NCBI GenBank assembly: GCA_001563885.1 | Contig: LKMM01000001.1 | Span: forward strand, 1-34,789 | Origin: Natrialbaceae archaeon B1-Br10_E2g27 | GTDB lineage: Archaea; Halobacteriota; Halobacteria; Halobacteriales; Natrialbaceae | Reading direction: 5' to 3' | Length of the DNA: 34,789 bases | Shown here: in pieces, positions 6,562-14,567 of the stretch | Numbering within the stretch: position 1 is the first letter of the stretch | How the letters are laid out: the number at the start of each line of letters is the position of its first letter | Made by a program: the position numbers and the translations under genes | The notes under the pieces: generated by a model | Seen by the model: only the letters and a program-made list of their open reading frames with translations | Told to the model about the DNA's origin: nothing | Databases searched by the model: none

Positions 6562-7629
6562 ATGAGCGTTCCCGGTATCGTCCAGTCTACTCTCGACGGC
6601 GAGGAGATCGCAGCTAACGTCTCTCTTGGCGGCGAGGACGTCCTTTTCATAACTCCGACACGAACACTCGTGTACCGATCTGAGGGGCTGTTGAGCGACG
6701 AATCCGTCGACGAATTCCCACACACCGCAGACCGTCTCACCCTCTCTGAAGGCAGGCGCAAAACCAAATTCTCCCTCGAGTACCCACTCGAGGGGACCAA
6801 AGAGTTCACCATCCCTGCGAGCAAGACCGACGTTGCACTCCATCCCGTACTCGCGGGTGTGCTTACTGGGAACGAAATCACCGATCCCGGTGAGACCGTT
6901 GTCCAGACCTACCGCTTTAGCGAACTCACGCTGATCGTGACCAGCGAACGACTGGTCAAACACATCGGCAACGCCGTCTGGGACGAGGAGTACGAGGAGT
7001 ACCACTTCAGTGACGTAACGAATCTCTCCTTCGAAGACGGCAGTGTTGCTACCCAGATCGTCCTCGAGGTCGACGGCCGACCAGAGCGTATCAAGGCACC
7101 GAACGACCGGGCCGACGACCTTCGGGAGCGGCTCAAACGCACACTGTTCGAGTACCACGAGGTTGGCTCGCTCGAGGAACTCAATGCCCTGGTCGAGGAC
7201 GAACCCGAAGACGACGAGACCAACACGATGGACTTCGGCGATGGCGTCGAGCCACTCGCTGCCAACCCACCCGAACCGGATACCTCGACGATTCTGGAGG
7301 GAGCAGACCCCGACGATCCCATCGTCTCGGACACCGAAAACGGCGGCCAGCAGGCGGAGACGGACGACCCCCTCGCCTCTACCAGCGGCCATTCCGTTGG
7401 GTCGCTCGAAGCCGACACCCAGTCGACAGACAGTGCCGAACCCGTCGAAACAGGCGACGTCTTCGAGCAAGCACACGGGGAAAGCGACTCGAGGGAGTCC
7501 GCTGCCGATCCGGAACTGCTCGAGCGACTCGAGGGCCTCGAAGCGGCAGTCGAACGGCAATCGACGCTGATCGAAGCCCAACAGGAGACGATCGACCAGC
7601 TCATCGAGGAACTCAGACGCGGTCGTTAG
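6562..7629 (+). CDS. DUF7115 domain-containing haloarchaeal protein
   Basis: A 355-aa acidic protein. The N-terminal 220 residues contain two similar beta-rich halves resembling PH/GRAM-like 'b-strand' domains (VSLGGEDVLFITPTRTLVYR and FSELTLIVTSERLVKHIG), matching the haloarchaeal DUF7115 family as recalled. Residues about 225-320 are an acidic, low-complexity linker (many D, E, S, P). The C-terminus (about 325-353) is a heptad-like helix, ELLERLEGLEAAVERQSTLI, likely a coiled coil for oligomerisation. No signal peptide or membrane segment is present. The function is unknown; the layout suggests a scaffold or sensor. It converges with the DUF5830 gene, the two stop codons overlapping. Confidence 0.85.
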   Translation: MSVPGIVQSTLDGEEIAANVSLGGEDVLFITPTRTLVYRSEGLLSDESVDEFPHTADRLTLSEGRRKTKFSLEYPLEGTKEFTIPASKTDVALHPVLAGVLTGNEITDPGETVVQTYRFSELTLIVTSERLVKHIGNAVWDEEYEEYHFSDVTNLSFEDGSVATQIVLEVDGRPERIKAPNDRADDLRERLKRTLFEYHEVGSLEELNALVEDEPEDDETNTMDFGDGVEPLAANPPEPDTSTILEGADPDDPIVSDTENGGQQAETDDPLASTSGHSVGSLEADTQSTDSAEPVETGDVFEQAHGESDSRESAADPELLERLEGLEAAVERQSTLIEAQQETIDQLIEELRRGR

Positions 7630-8048
7630 CCCTCACGGCCGGTTACCTTTCGGATACACGACGAGCCAAACGGGCCGAGTTCTCCGCCCTCGAGGTCAAT
7701 AAAGTATCCAGTCGAAAGCGGCGAGCCACAGCGTCTGCAGGTAAACTCGCCGGTTTTGGTGAATACGTCCCGGTCGAAACTGACATACTGGCGGCTCTGT
7801 GGACGGATAATGCCATCCTCGCGTTCGATAATACCTCGAAGTTCGGCTTCGTCAAGAATCGTCCGAGTGACGATGGGGTCTGTAGTCACCGTTTCGATCC
7901 GGTCGATAACCTCAGGAAGTGTGAGCGATTCGTGTTCGAGGCGTTCGAGCAACGCGAGTCCGAGGTGGATACGGTCGTCGGTAGGGCGGGCGTCACGGCT
8001 TGTGATCCTGTCGTCACCGGACTCGACCCTTGAATCGTCGTCGCCCAT
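7626..8048 (-). CDS. DUF5830 family protein (winged-helix-like plus treble-clef zinc motif)
   Basis: A 140-aa haloarchaeal protein recognised as DUF5830. The middle (about residues 28-80) resembles a small winged helix (LTLPEVIDRIETVT, TRTILDEAELRGIIERE). The C-terminus has CRRCGSPLSTGYFI ... GPFGSSCIRKVTGRE, a three- or four-ligand zinc site reminiscent of treble-clef fingers. A DNA- or RNA-binding role is plausible but unproven. On the minus strand a TATA-like GTTTATTCG (plus 8072-8080) lies 24-32 nt upstream, so the mRNA is probably leaderless. The N-terminal 25 residues are hydrophilic and probably disordered. Confidence 0.88.
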   Translation of the reverse strand: MGDDDSRVESGDDRITSRDARPTDDRIHLGLALLERLEHESLTLPEVIDRIETVTTDPIVTRTILDEAELRGIIEREDGIIRPQSRQYVSFDRDVFTKTGEFTCRRCGSPLSTGYFIDLEGGELGPFGSSCIRKVTGREG

Positions 8049-8135
8049 CGAATTGTGCTGTCGTGGCGCGTCGAATAAACGTTGTTGTCCGACCGAGACA
8101 CAAAAGCTACCTCACTCGAGTAGAAACTGCGATCG

Positions 8136-8861
8136 ATGTCGTCGACGCGTGCGGTCGCAGGTGTGCTCGTCGCTGGCGCGGTCGTCATCGCCGGGTTGGT
8201 AATCTCACCGTCGACGGCGGCCGCGGTGGCCGAATCGCTCGCCGCCGATCCGATTCTGTTCGGGTTCGTCGTCGTCGGCCTCTATCTGGTTCGTCCGCTT
8301 CTTGCCTGGCCGACGACGCCGCTTGCAGTCGTTGTGGGCTATGGCTACGGAATCACACTCGGCGTTCCGATCGCTTTGCTTGGCGTTCTCCTCAGCGTAA
8401 CGCCAGTCTTTTTGTTGGCACGGTGGGCAACCTCCACATCGCCGTCGGCCGATTCTCCACTACCGGACCCACGGACTGATCCGGGAGTACTCGACCGCGC
8501 CCTCGAGCGGGCAGGCGACGTTGCGAGTCGGTATTTCGAAACGGCAGGCCCGGTTCGGGGTGTCGTCGCGGCCCGACTCGCGCCGATCCCCTCCGACATC
8601 TCGACCTGTGGGGCAGCTGCAAGCGACGTTCGGCTCCGACACCTCCTCGTCGGGACCGCCGTTGGCGAACTGCCCTGGACGGTCGCGGCAGTCGTCGTCG
8701 GGTCGTCGGCTGCGACGATCACAACGGAGGGCATCGGTGAACTCGGTGTGACACTGACCGTTGTCTGTCTGCTCGCTGCTGGCCTGTTGCTTGCCGGGCC
8801 AGTATATCGAACGATACAGACGAAATCCAGCGAGTCATCGGGGCAGCTACTCGAGCAGTGA
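8136..8861 (+). CDS. TVP38/TMEM64 (VTT/DedA-like) family membrane protein
   Basis: A 241-aa integral membrane protein with the VTT (SNARE-associated) domain. Hydrophobic segments occur at about 6-28, 42-62, 68-95, 158-190 and 203-225. Family signatures are the re-entrant TTPLAVVVGYGYGITLG near residue 65 and RLAPIPSDISTCGAAAS near 150, equivalent to the conserved R-x-x-P-x-P loop. TVP38/DedA proteins act as lipid scramblases or undecaprenyl/lipid-carrier transporters in other organisms; the substrate in haloarchaea is not established. It is transcribed divergently from the DUF5830 gene across an 87-nt intergenic region. Confidence 0.9.
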   Translation: MSSTRAVAGVLVAGAVVIAGLVISPSTAAAVAESLAADPILFGFVVVGLYLVRPLLAWPTTPLAVVVGYGYGITLGVPIALLGVLLSVTPVFLLARWATSTSPSADSPLPDPRTDPGVLDRALERAGDVASRYFETAGPVRGVVAARLAPIPSDISTCGAAASDVRLRHLLVGTAVGELPWTVAAVVVGSSAATITTEGIGELGVTLTVVCLLAAGLLLAGPVYRTIQTKSSESSGQLLEQ

Positions 8862-8896
8862 CCTGACTGATAGTACCGGAACCACTCGAGGGGTCG

Positions 8897-9067
8897 CTAC
8901 CGAAACGGGTCGCTACAGTCGATCACGACGCCGTGTTGTGGACAGACGTACTTGCAGTGGCGTTTGTACATTGGTGCTTCACAGAACGGACAGCGGGGGC
9001 CACCGCTGCCGGCGTCCTCGTTCCGTGTGGGATCTGCGTTTGGACTCGAGTCCGCGCCCGTGGTCAT
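8897..9067 (-). CDS. 56-aa haloarchaeal zinc-finger protein (CPxC...CxxxCPxH type)
   Basis: The first 24 residues are acidic, Ser/Gly-rich and probably disordered. The core has CPFCEAPMYKRHCKYVCPQH and ends DCSDPFR. The ligands CPxC, H/C, CP and H form a compact zinc finger of the haloarchaeal one-domain type; the pattern resembles the HVO_2523 zinc-finger family as recalled, which remains to be verified. ATG 9067 is the only upstream start. It lies downstream of nrdJ on the same strand (69 nt from the nrdJ stop) and could be read through from it. Such zinc micro-proteins have been linked in Haloferax to growth, motility and biofilm phenotypes. Confidence 0.85.
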   Translation of the reverse strand: MTTGADSSPNADPTRNEDAGSGGPRCPFCEAPMYKRHCKYVCPQHGVVIDCSDPFR

Positions 9068-9136
9068 ACCTGCCACTGCGTACCGGCGAGGCTAAACGCT
9101 GTCCGTCTCGGCAGGAAAAATGAGTCGGTTAGCGAT

Positions 9137-12100
9137 CTAACACTCAGACCAGCCACAGGACTCGCAGGTCTTACAGCCCTCCGAGTAATACAGCGAGAGC
9201 GAACCACAGGACGGACATTCCGGCGATTCGCCGGCGTCGATCAGGCTCTGGGTCACATCGTCGTTTTCGGCAGCCGCTGCACCACCGTCGGTCTGGTGGT
9301 CTTCGTACTCGATACCCACATCGGCGGACTCCTCTAGGGTCTGCTGAGTCGGATATGGCTTGTCGATTTCGTTCTCGAGATACCGACGCATTGCGGTACC
9401 GATGGCGTCGGGGATCGACTGGATCTGTTCGCCTTTGTCCCAGGCCACTTTCGGGCTGCGAGTCCCACAGAGTTCGTCGACGATCTCCTCTGGATCGACG
9501 CCCGAACGCAGTGAGGTCGAGATGACCTTTGCGAGTGCCTCCGTAAAGGAGTTGGTGAAGCCACCGGAGTGGCCGATGTTTGCGAACAGCTCGAAGGGTT
9601 GACCGGTTTCGGGATCTTCGTTGATGGTGACGTAGATCTTGCCGTAACCGGTGTCGATACGTTGGCTGACACCCTGTAAGGCGTCCGGTCGCTCGCGCTT
9701 TTCAGTAAAGTCGACCGTCACTGGTTCGTGCTCGTCGCCACCAGTATCGAGGTCGGTAGAGACGACATCTTCGACTTCCTCGCTCTCGAGGAAGGCCTCG
9801 AGCCCGCCGAAGATGTCGTCGATCTGCTCGAGCAGTGTCTGAGCGGCTTCGGTCTCGTCGGCGAAGTCGGTGTTGTCCGCCCGCGTCGTCAGTACCTGCT
9901 TGCTGCGGGTCCCGTCGCGGTAGTAGGTCACACCTTTGCCGCCGTGTTCATACACCCACTCGAAGACCTCTTTTGCGTCCTCGAGCGTGGAGTCGTTGGG
10001 TGCGTTGACGGTCTTCGAGATGGCCGAGTCGACGCCTTCCTGACAGGCACACTGCACCGCAGCGTGGTCTTTTGCCGAGAGGTCGGCAGTGATCACGAAC
10101 AGTTCGCCGATCGCGTCGGGCACCGTCGAGAGCCCTTCGACGCCCGCAAACTGGTTCGTGGCCATCTGTTCTTGGGCTTCTTCTTTGACGGCGTCGACGT
10201 CGATGTCGTTTGCCTCTAAGGTACGCAGGAAGTAATCGTCGAACTCGACTAACATCTCATCGCCCTGGACGTCGTCGGTGACGTTCTTGTAGTAGGCGAC
10301 GTTGTAGATAGGCTCACAGCCACCGGTGGTGTTGCCGACCATGCTCGTGGTACCGGTCGGGGCGATGGTGGTCACGTTGTGGTTTCGGATCGGATAGCCA
10401 TCTTCCCAGTCGTCGGCATCCTCGCCGGTCTGGTGTTCGAACCACTCGCGGTAGGCCGTCGGGTCGGCGTATTTCGATTTCTCCCACTCGTTGAAGTTGC
10501 CACGCTCGGTGGCAAGTTCGTGACTCGTATGCTTTGCCTCGTGGTTGATGTGGGTCATCAACTGGCGGGCAACTTCGTTTCCTGGGTCGGATCCATACCG
10601 GATCCCAAGCTGGATATACAGCTGAGCAAGCCCCATGATGCCCAGACCGATCTTGCGCATGTCCCGGACCGTCTGTTCGATCTCTTCGACCGGGAAATCG
10701 CTCATCGTGACGACGTTCTCGAGGAATCGCGTCCCATACTGGATGCGCTCGTTGAACTCCTCGAAGTCGATGGCTTCGTCTAAGAAGGCAGCCATTGCGG
10801 CTTCTTCGGAGTCGTATTCGTCGGCGTGTTCTTCAGACCAGACCCGCCAGTCGGGGGCATCGTCGGCGGCCAGCGTCGAGAGGTTGATATGCCCGAGGTT
10901 ACAGGCCTCGTGTTCCTCCAACGGTTGTTCGCCGCAGTTGTGGACGACGAGTCCGTTTGCAACGAACGAGTGCGTATCGGGTTCGGTCAGGTCATAGACG
11001 GCCTCGTGTCCGTCGTGTTCGACGGATTCGACGGTCGCTTCGAACCGACTGAGATACGGACCACGGCTGTACTGGTCCAATCGGGTCGCAAGTTCCTCGT
11101 TTTTGCGCTCCGAGAGGAAACCAATTTCCTCCTCGAACGTGACGATGTGTGCACTCGTCACCGCAAGTTCGTGTTGGGCTTTCGTCTCGTAGACTTTTGT
11201 TCCGCCGTTTCCGTCGGGGAGTCGTTTCGTGCCTGCATCGCGACGGTTTTCATAGAGCTTGCTCGCAACTCCAAAGTTCAACAGCAGTTTCTGTACGTCT
11301 TTTACCAGCCCGAGTTCCGAACTCGAGAGCCGGACGGAAATGCCCTTTTCGACGTTCCCCTGGACGCTCCCGTCTGCGGTAAATAAGGCCTGGAGGAACC
11401 CACGCGCCATCTCCTCGCTACCGCGGAAGACGGCATCCGGAACCTGATGTTTGTTTTCAGCGAGTCCGACCTCTTCGGCGAGTTCGTACAGCCGGGTCGA
11501 GCGGATTCGTTCTTCCTGGGCCTCGGAACCACGGTACGTACTGGGGCGCTGGATCTGGTTGACGCCGACAGTATAGTCTGCGTTTCCAACCGGCTCCCGG
11601 ACGACCTCGTTGACGTCGGTTGCAAACGCCGAGGAGATTTCACAGTCTTCGTCATAGAAGTTCAGTACGGCACGTTCTTCTCCGTGTTTGATATGTCCGT
11701 CACCGACGAGCCAGCCGAGGACACGACCTTCCTCAGCCGACCCGTATTGGCCGAACGCACCTTTCCGATTCTGGATGTGGACCGTATCGCCGGACTCGAG
11801 GTCACCAGCCTCAACCCACCCGTCGTCGGTCATGACGCGATGGTCTTCGGTCAGCCGAAGTTCGTATCCTTCTTTGGTGGTTAGTTTGTGGACGTCTTTC
11901 TCGCCGGTTTTGTAGACGCTGCTTGCTTCCTTGATTGCGTCTTCACTCAGACGACCATCGACGACGACATCCGTCGCAACACCCTGTTCGTACAGTTCTT
12001 CTGCGGCAACGAGGCCGCGTTCGGTGCTGATGAGCGTATCACCAGTCACACATGGGTTAGTCGCCAGAATGCGGTGATCCGGGTGTTTCTCGACGTCGAA

Positions 12101-13351
12101 GGAGTGTTCGTTGTTGACACGCTCGAGATAGATGATCCCCGGTTCGCCGTTCTCGTGTGCGCCGGAGACCATACGTTCCCAGATAATCTCGGCGGGGATG
12201 GAAAGTTCCTCACCGACCTCGACGTACTCGCCGAGGTCATAGCGTTCGTACATCTCTTTGGTTTCGGCGGTCGCGACGTGGGGTTTGCCGGTGCGTGGAT
12301 TCGTAAACGTATACTCCTCGCCCGCCTTGAGAGCGTCCATGAACGCGTCGGTGACACCGACGGAGATGTTGAAATTCGAGAGATGGCCTTCGACGGCGTT
12401 GCGGAGGTGTTTGGGGACCCGACCATCTTCGTCGATGAGTTCTCGGGCTTCCTCTAGGGCTTCGCCGAAGGTGGTGTAGGTGTAGTCGTCGGGGTCGTTC
12501 AGTCGGAGGGTGTGTGCAAGCGAGACGTCTTTGTTTTTCGCGTGGATGAACTCGATGACGTCAGGGTGGGAGACGCGCATGATCCCCATCTGTGCGCCGC
12601 GTCGGGTGCCACCCTGGGCGATGGTCTCACAGAGCTGGTCGTACGTTCGCATGAACGTGATCGGACCGCTTGCGATGCCGCCAGTTGAACCGACGGAGTC
12701 ACCGAACGGGCGGAGCTGCCAGAAGCCGTAGCCGACGCCCCCGCCGGACTGGAAGACCTCTGCGGCCTTCTTTGCGGTTTCGTGGATATCCGAGAGGTCG
12801 TCGTCGGGACTCATGACGAAACAGGCAGACAGCTGCTGGAGTTCGTCGCCGGCGTTCATCAGGGTCGGCGAGTTCGGCATGAACGAAAGCGTCTCCATCC
12901 CCTCAGTAAACGTCTCGGCGACGTCCTCGACGTGTGCTCTGACCTCCTCGGGAAGCTCCGGAACGACCGTCTCGTAGGCGAACTTGTTGACGTTGTGTTC
13001 TGTCAGGACGGTCTCTACATCGTCGTTTGCGGTCGTCTCAGCCCCGAAGACCTCGGCGGCGAGTTCGTCCCGTCGTGGGTGGTCGGGTTTGAGTTGGTCG
13101 GGCGTGACCGTAATTTCTACATCCTGTTTTTCGGCCTCGTAGACGGCTTCTGCCAGGGCAACGTTCTTTCCGACGCGCTCGAACAGGTCCTCTTGGGATT
13201 CGATCAGCTCACCGTCCCCGTCCTTGCGGAGATATCGTGCAGGGAGGACGTTGTGGTAGGCGTTGGCGGTCATCCGCTCTTCGAGTGTCTCCCCCTCGGT
13301 GCGCTTGATCGGCAGGGTCAACTCCTCCGCAGAGAGGTCGGGCTGGCTCAT
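9137..13351 (-). CDS. nrdJ: adenosylcobalamin-dependent ribonucleoside-diphosphate reductase, intein-containing
   Basis: The 1404-aa precursor (1032 aa after splicing) is a class II ribonucleotide reductase that makes deoxyribonucleotides without oxygen dependence, using coenzyme B12. Features are FMPNSPTLMNAG, the redox Cys 177 in LSACFV, the radical-site NP-CGE (N and P at 432-433, Cys 806 after the intein), CNLGHINLS, and a C-terminal zinc ribbon/redox tail with several CxxC (about 1379-1404). A LAGLIDADG intein occupies residues 434-805. ATG 13351 was chosen because it begins the conserved N-terminus (MSQPDLSAEELTLP) and is preceded by GAGGGGG about 8 nt upstream. The mRNA leader seems long (about 85 nt) and carries a promoter palindrome. 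Confidence 0.97.
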   Translation of the reverse strand: MSQPDLSAEELTLPIKRTEGETLEERMTANAYHNVLPARYLRKDGDGELIESQEDLFERVGKNVALAEAVYEAEKQDVEITVTPDQLKPDHPRRDELAAEVFGAETTANDDVETVLTEHNVNKFAYETVVPELPEEVRAHVEDVAETFTEGMETLSFMPNSPTLMNAGDELQQLSACFVMSPDDDLSDIHETAKKAAEVFQSGGGVGYGFWQLRPFGDSVGSTGGIASGPITFMRTYDQLCETIAQGGTRRGAQMGIMRVSHPDVIEFIHAKNKDVSLAHTLRLNDPDDYTYTTFGEALEEARELIDEDGRVPKHLRNAVEGHLSNFNISVGVTDAFMDALKAGEEYTFTNPRTGKPHVATAETKEMYERYDLGEYVEVGEELSIPAEIIWERMVSGAHENGEPGIIYLERVNNEHSFDVEKHPDHRILATNPCVTGDTLISTERGLVAAEELYEQGVATDVVVDGRLSEDAIKEASSVYKTGEKDVHKLTTKEGYELRLTEDHRVMTDDGWVEAGDLESGDTVHIQNRKGAFGQYGSAEEGRVLGWLVGDGHIKHGEERAVLNFYDEDCEISSAFATDVNEVVREPVGNADYTVGVNQIQRPSTYRGSEAQEERIRSTRLYELAEEVGLAENKHQVPDAVFRGSEEMARGFLQALFTADGSVQGNVEKGISVRLSSSELGLVKDVQKLLLNFGVASKLYENRRDAGTKRLPDGNGGTKVYETKAQHELAVTSAHIVTFEEEIGFLSERKNEELATRLDQYSRGPYLSRFEATVESVEHDGHEAVYDLTEPDTHSFVANGLVVHNCGEQPLEEHEACNLGHINLSTLAADDAPDWRVWSEEHADEYDSEEAAMAAFLDEAIDFEEFNERIQYGTRFLENVVTMSDFPVEEIEQTVRDMRKIGLGIMGLAQLYIQLGIRYGSDPGNEVARQLMTHINHEAKHTSHELATERGNFNEWEKSKYADPTAYREWFEHQTGEDADDWEDGYPIRNHNVTTIAPTGTTSMVGNTTGGCEPIYNVAYYKNVTDDVQGDEMLVEFDDYFLRTLEANDIDVDAVKEEAQEQMATNQFAGVEGLSTVPDAIGELFVITADLSAKDHAAVQCACQEGVDSAISKTVNAPNDSTLEDAKEVFEWVYEHGGKGVTYYRDGTRSKQVLTTRADNTDFADETEAAQTLLEQIDDIFGGLEAFLESEEVEDVVSTDLDTGGDEHEPVTVDFTEKRERPDALQGVSQRIDTGYGKIYVTINEDPETGQPFELFANIGHSGGFTNSFTEALAKVISTSLRSGVDPEEIVDELCGTRSPKVAWDKGEQIQSIPDAIGTAMRRYLENEIDKPYPTQQTLEESADVGIEYEDHQTDGGAAAAENDDVTQSLIDAGESPECPSCGSLSLYYSEGCKTCESCGWSEC
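10937..12052 (-). other. NrdJ intein with LAGLIDADG homing endonuclease (372 aa)
   Basis: This in-frame insert starts with Cys (CVTGDTLISTERGL) and ends ANGLVVHN, followed by the extein Cys, the standard class 1 splice chemistry. The block B TxxH is TEDH (RLTEDHRVMT). Two dodecapeptides occur, VLGWLVGDG (544-552) and ARGFLQALFTADG (649-661), each with its acidic residue, so the endonuclease is probably intact. The host site ATNP^CGEQ is a known intein position in ribonucleotide reductases. The +1 extein residue is the catalytic thiyl-radical cysteine, so an unspliced enzyme cannot work. Confidence 0.96.
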
Positions 13352-13456
13352 GCGCGGGCCCCCTCGGGAGTACGCCGACGCTGGCAAGCGATTCTATCGT
13401 GTATTCGGGTCCAGGCTCTCATCATTCGTGACGAAGGTTCGGTATTCATGCATCCA

Positions 13457-13508
13457 TCATAAAACGTGGTGTTGTGGTCCTGCTTTTCTTGTAGTAGGAC
13501 AACTACAC
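13457..13508 (-). promoter_or_regulatory. nrdJ promoter: TATA box plus 40-bp imperfect palindrome
   Basis: On the minus strand TTTTATGA (plus 13457-13464) is the likely TATA box, giving a start near 13436. Immediately upstream of it lies an imperfect inverted repeat: GTGTTGTGGTCCTGC (13469-13483) and GTAGGACAACTACAC (13494-13508), matching at 12 of 15 positions across a 10-nt spacer. A dyad abutting the TATA/BRE region is where archaeal regulators often bind. The regulator is unknown. No B12-box consensus was noticed. Confidence 0.5.
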
Positions 13509-13580
13509 TTGTATAGCAGTTGCTATCGTTTCTCGGTTCGATCAAGCGGCGACTGGTGAAACGGCCCCGTTTGGGTTCAA

Positions 13581-13629
13581 GCATACGTATGCGGCGGACG
13601 CTCTTAACCATTTTCAGACCGGACTGAAA
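13581..13629. repeat. two short palindromes in the nrdJ upstream region
   Basis: A perfect 12-bp palindrome GCATACGTATGC lies at 13581-13592. A second inverted repeat, TTTCAG-N6-CTGAAA, lies at 13612-13617/13624-13629. They sit in the otherwise empty 421-nt interval between nrdJ and the small membrane protein gene (13352-13772), which has no other gene that I can support. They could be operators for either divergent gene. Confidence 0.4.
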
Positions 13630-13772
13630 GTAGAACGAAACGAGAACTATCCGCTCGCAGTCTGGTGGTTTTCGTGGCCTCGAGCAACAAAACTGGCTGT
13701 TCGAACCGATCACATCACGTGTCCATCACAGTATCCAGAAAGATTACGTCGGTTCAGGATAGCCACTCCAGT

Positions 13773-13943
13773 ATGCTCGAGCCACTCTCGATGGCCCTGC
13801 TGGTCCTGGCGGTGCTTGCCGCCGTTGCCGTCGCAGTTATCGCGATCAAAATTGCGATCAAACTCGCGATCCGGGTCGGTATCGTCGCTGCAATCATCCT
13901 CGTTGGCCTCTATGCTGCCGGCTTCGTTGGATTACCCTTCTGA
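13773..13943 (+). CDS. 56-aa small membrane protein
   Basis: The protein is almost entirely hydrophobic: MLEPLSMALLVLAVLAAVAV..., then a short basic hinge IKIAIKLAIR, then a second hydrophobic run VGIVAAIILVGLYAAGFVG. This predicts two membrane helices, or one long one with a charged break. ATG 13773 begins the hydrophobic region directly; the frame's further upstream part is polar and unlikely. It is divergent from nrdJ and convergent with trpG, whose 3' end it overlaps by 12 nt. No family or function was recognised. Confidence 0.65.
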   Translation: MLEPLSMALLVLAVLAAVAVAVIAIKIAIKLAIRVGIVAAIILVGLYAAGFVGLPF

Positions 13944-14567
13944 TCGAACGTCCTCGAGGAAGTTTTCGATGATGTCGTGGCCAACAGCCGTAAGCACGCT
14001 TTCGGGATGGAACTGCACGGCCTCGATTGGGTGTTCGCGGTGGCGAACGCCCATCACGAGCGTCTCCTCGTCGTGATCTGCAGTGGCGGTCACCTCGAGA
14101 CAGTCTGGCACGTCGGTTGCGATCAGGGAATGATATCTGCCAGCCCGGATCCCCTGTTCGAGCCCACGGAAGACGCCCTCGCCATCGTGGTCGACTGCTG
14201 AGGCCTTGCCGTGGATCGGTGCGGGCGCACGACCGATCGAGCCACCGTAGGCGTAGACGGCGGCCTCGAGGCCGAGGCAGACGCCCAGGGTCGGCACCTT
14301 CGGACTCACGTCCCGAAGGACGTCCATCGTCACGCCCACGTCCCGGTCGTTTTTCGGGTGGCCCGGGCCGGGGCTGATGATAATCGCGTCGGGGTCGACC
14401 GCGCGGACGTCCTCAAGGGAGGCCGTATTTTTCAGCACTTCGGTCTCGGTTCCTGCCTGCTGGCTGACGTACTCGACGAGGTTGTAGGTAAACGAGTCGT
14501 AGTTGTCGACGAACAGCACCCGAATGGGAGTCACCTCGGTCTCGGCGTCGTTTCTGACTGCGCTCAT
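13932..14567 (-). CDS. trpG: anthranilate synthase component II, glutamine amidotransferase
   Basis: This 211-aa class I glutamine amidotransferase releases ammonia from glutamine for anthranilate synthesis by TrpE. The catalytic triad is visible: Cys 97 (GVCLG), His 187 and Glu 189 (QFHPES). The strand-loop VDNYDSFTYNLVEY (20-33) and the oxyanion ISPGPGHP (64-71) are typical. The residues after the nucleophile are LEA instead of the bacterial HQ, a variant that does not remove a catalytic residue. It is the last gene of the trpDFEG unit and overlaps trpE by 4 nt (ATGA). Its end overlaps the convergent small membrane gene. Confidence 0.97.
   Translation of the reverse strand: MSAVRNDAETEVTPIRVLFVDNYDSFTYNLVEYVSQQAGTETEVLKNTASLEDVRAVDPDAIIISPGPGHPKNDRDVGVTMDVLRDVSPKVPTLGVCLGLEAAVYAYGGSIGRAPAPIHGKASAVDHDGEGVFRGLEQGIRAGRYHSLIATDVPDCLEVTATADHDEETLVMGVRHREHPIEAVQFHPESVLTAVGHDIIENFLEDVRSEG

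Noticed and set aside
6909..7604. Serine-rich antisense frame in the DUF7115 gene
   Set aside because: It is an artefact of the acidic-codon complement (GAC/GAG giving GTC/CTC and shifted TCG).
13352..13456. Cobalamin riboswitch before nrdJ
   Set aside because: No B12-box-like sequence was seen, and such riboswitches are not expected in haloarchaea.
12782..13462. Long plus-strand open frames antisense to nrdJ (also 9728-10219, 10826-11386, 11888-12457)
   Set aside because: They lie opposite a certain gene and are ordinary for high-GC DNA; their residues are not acidic or domain-like.
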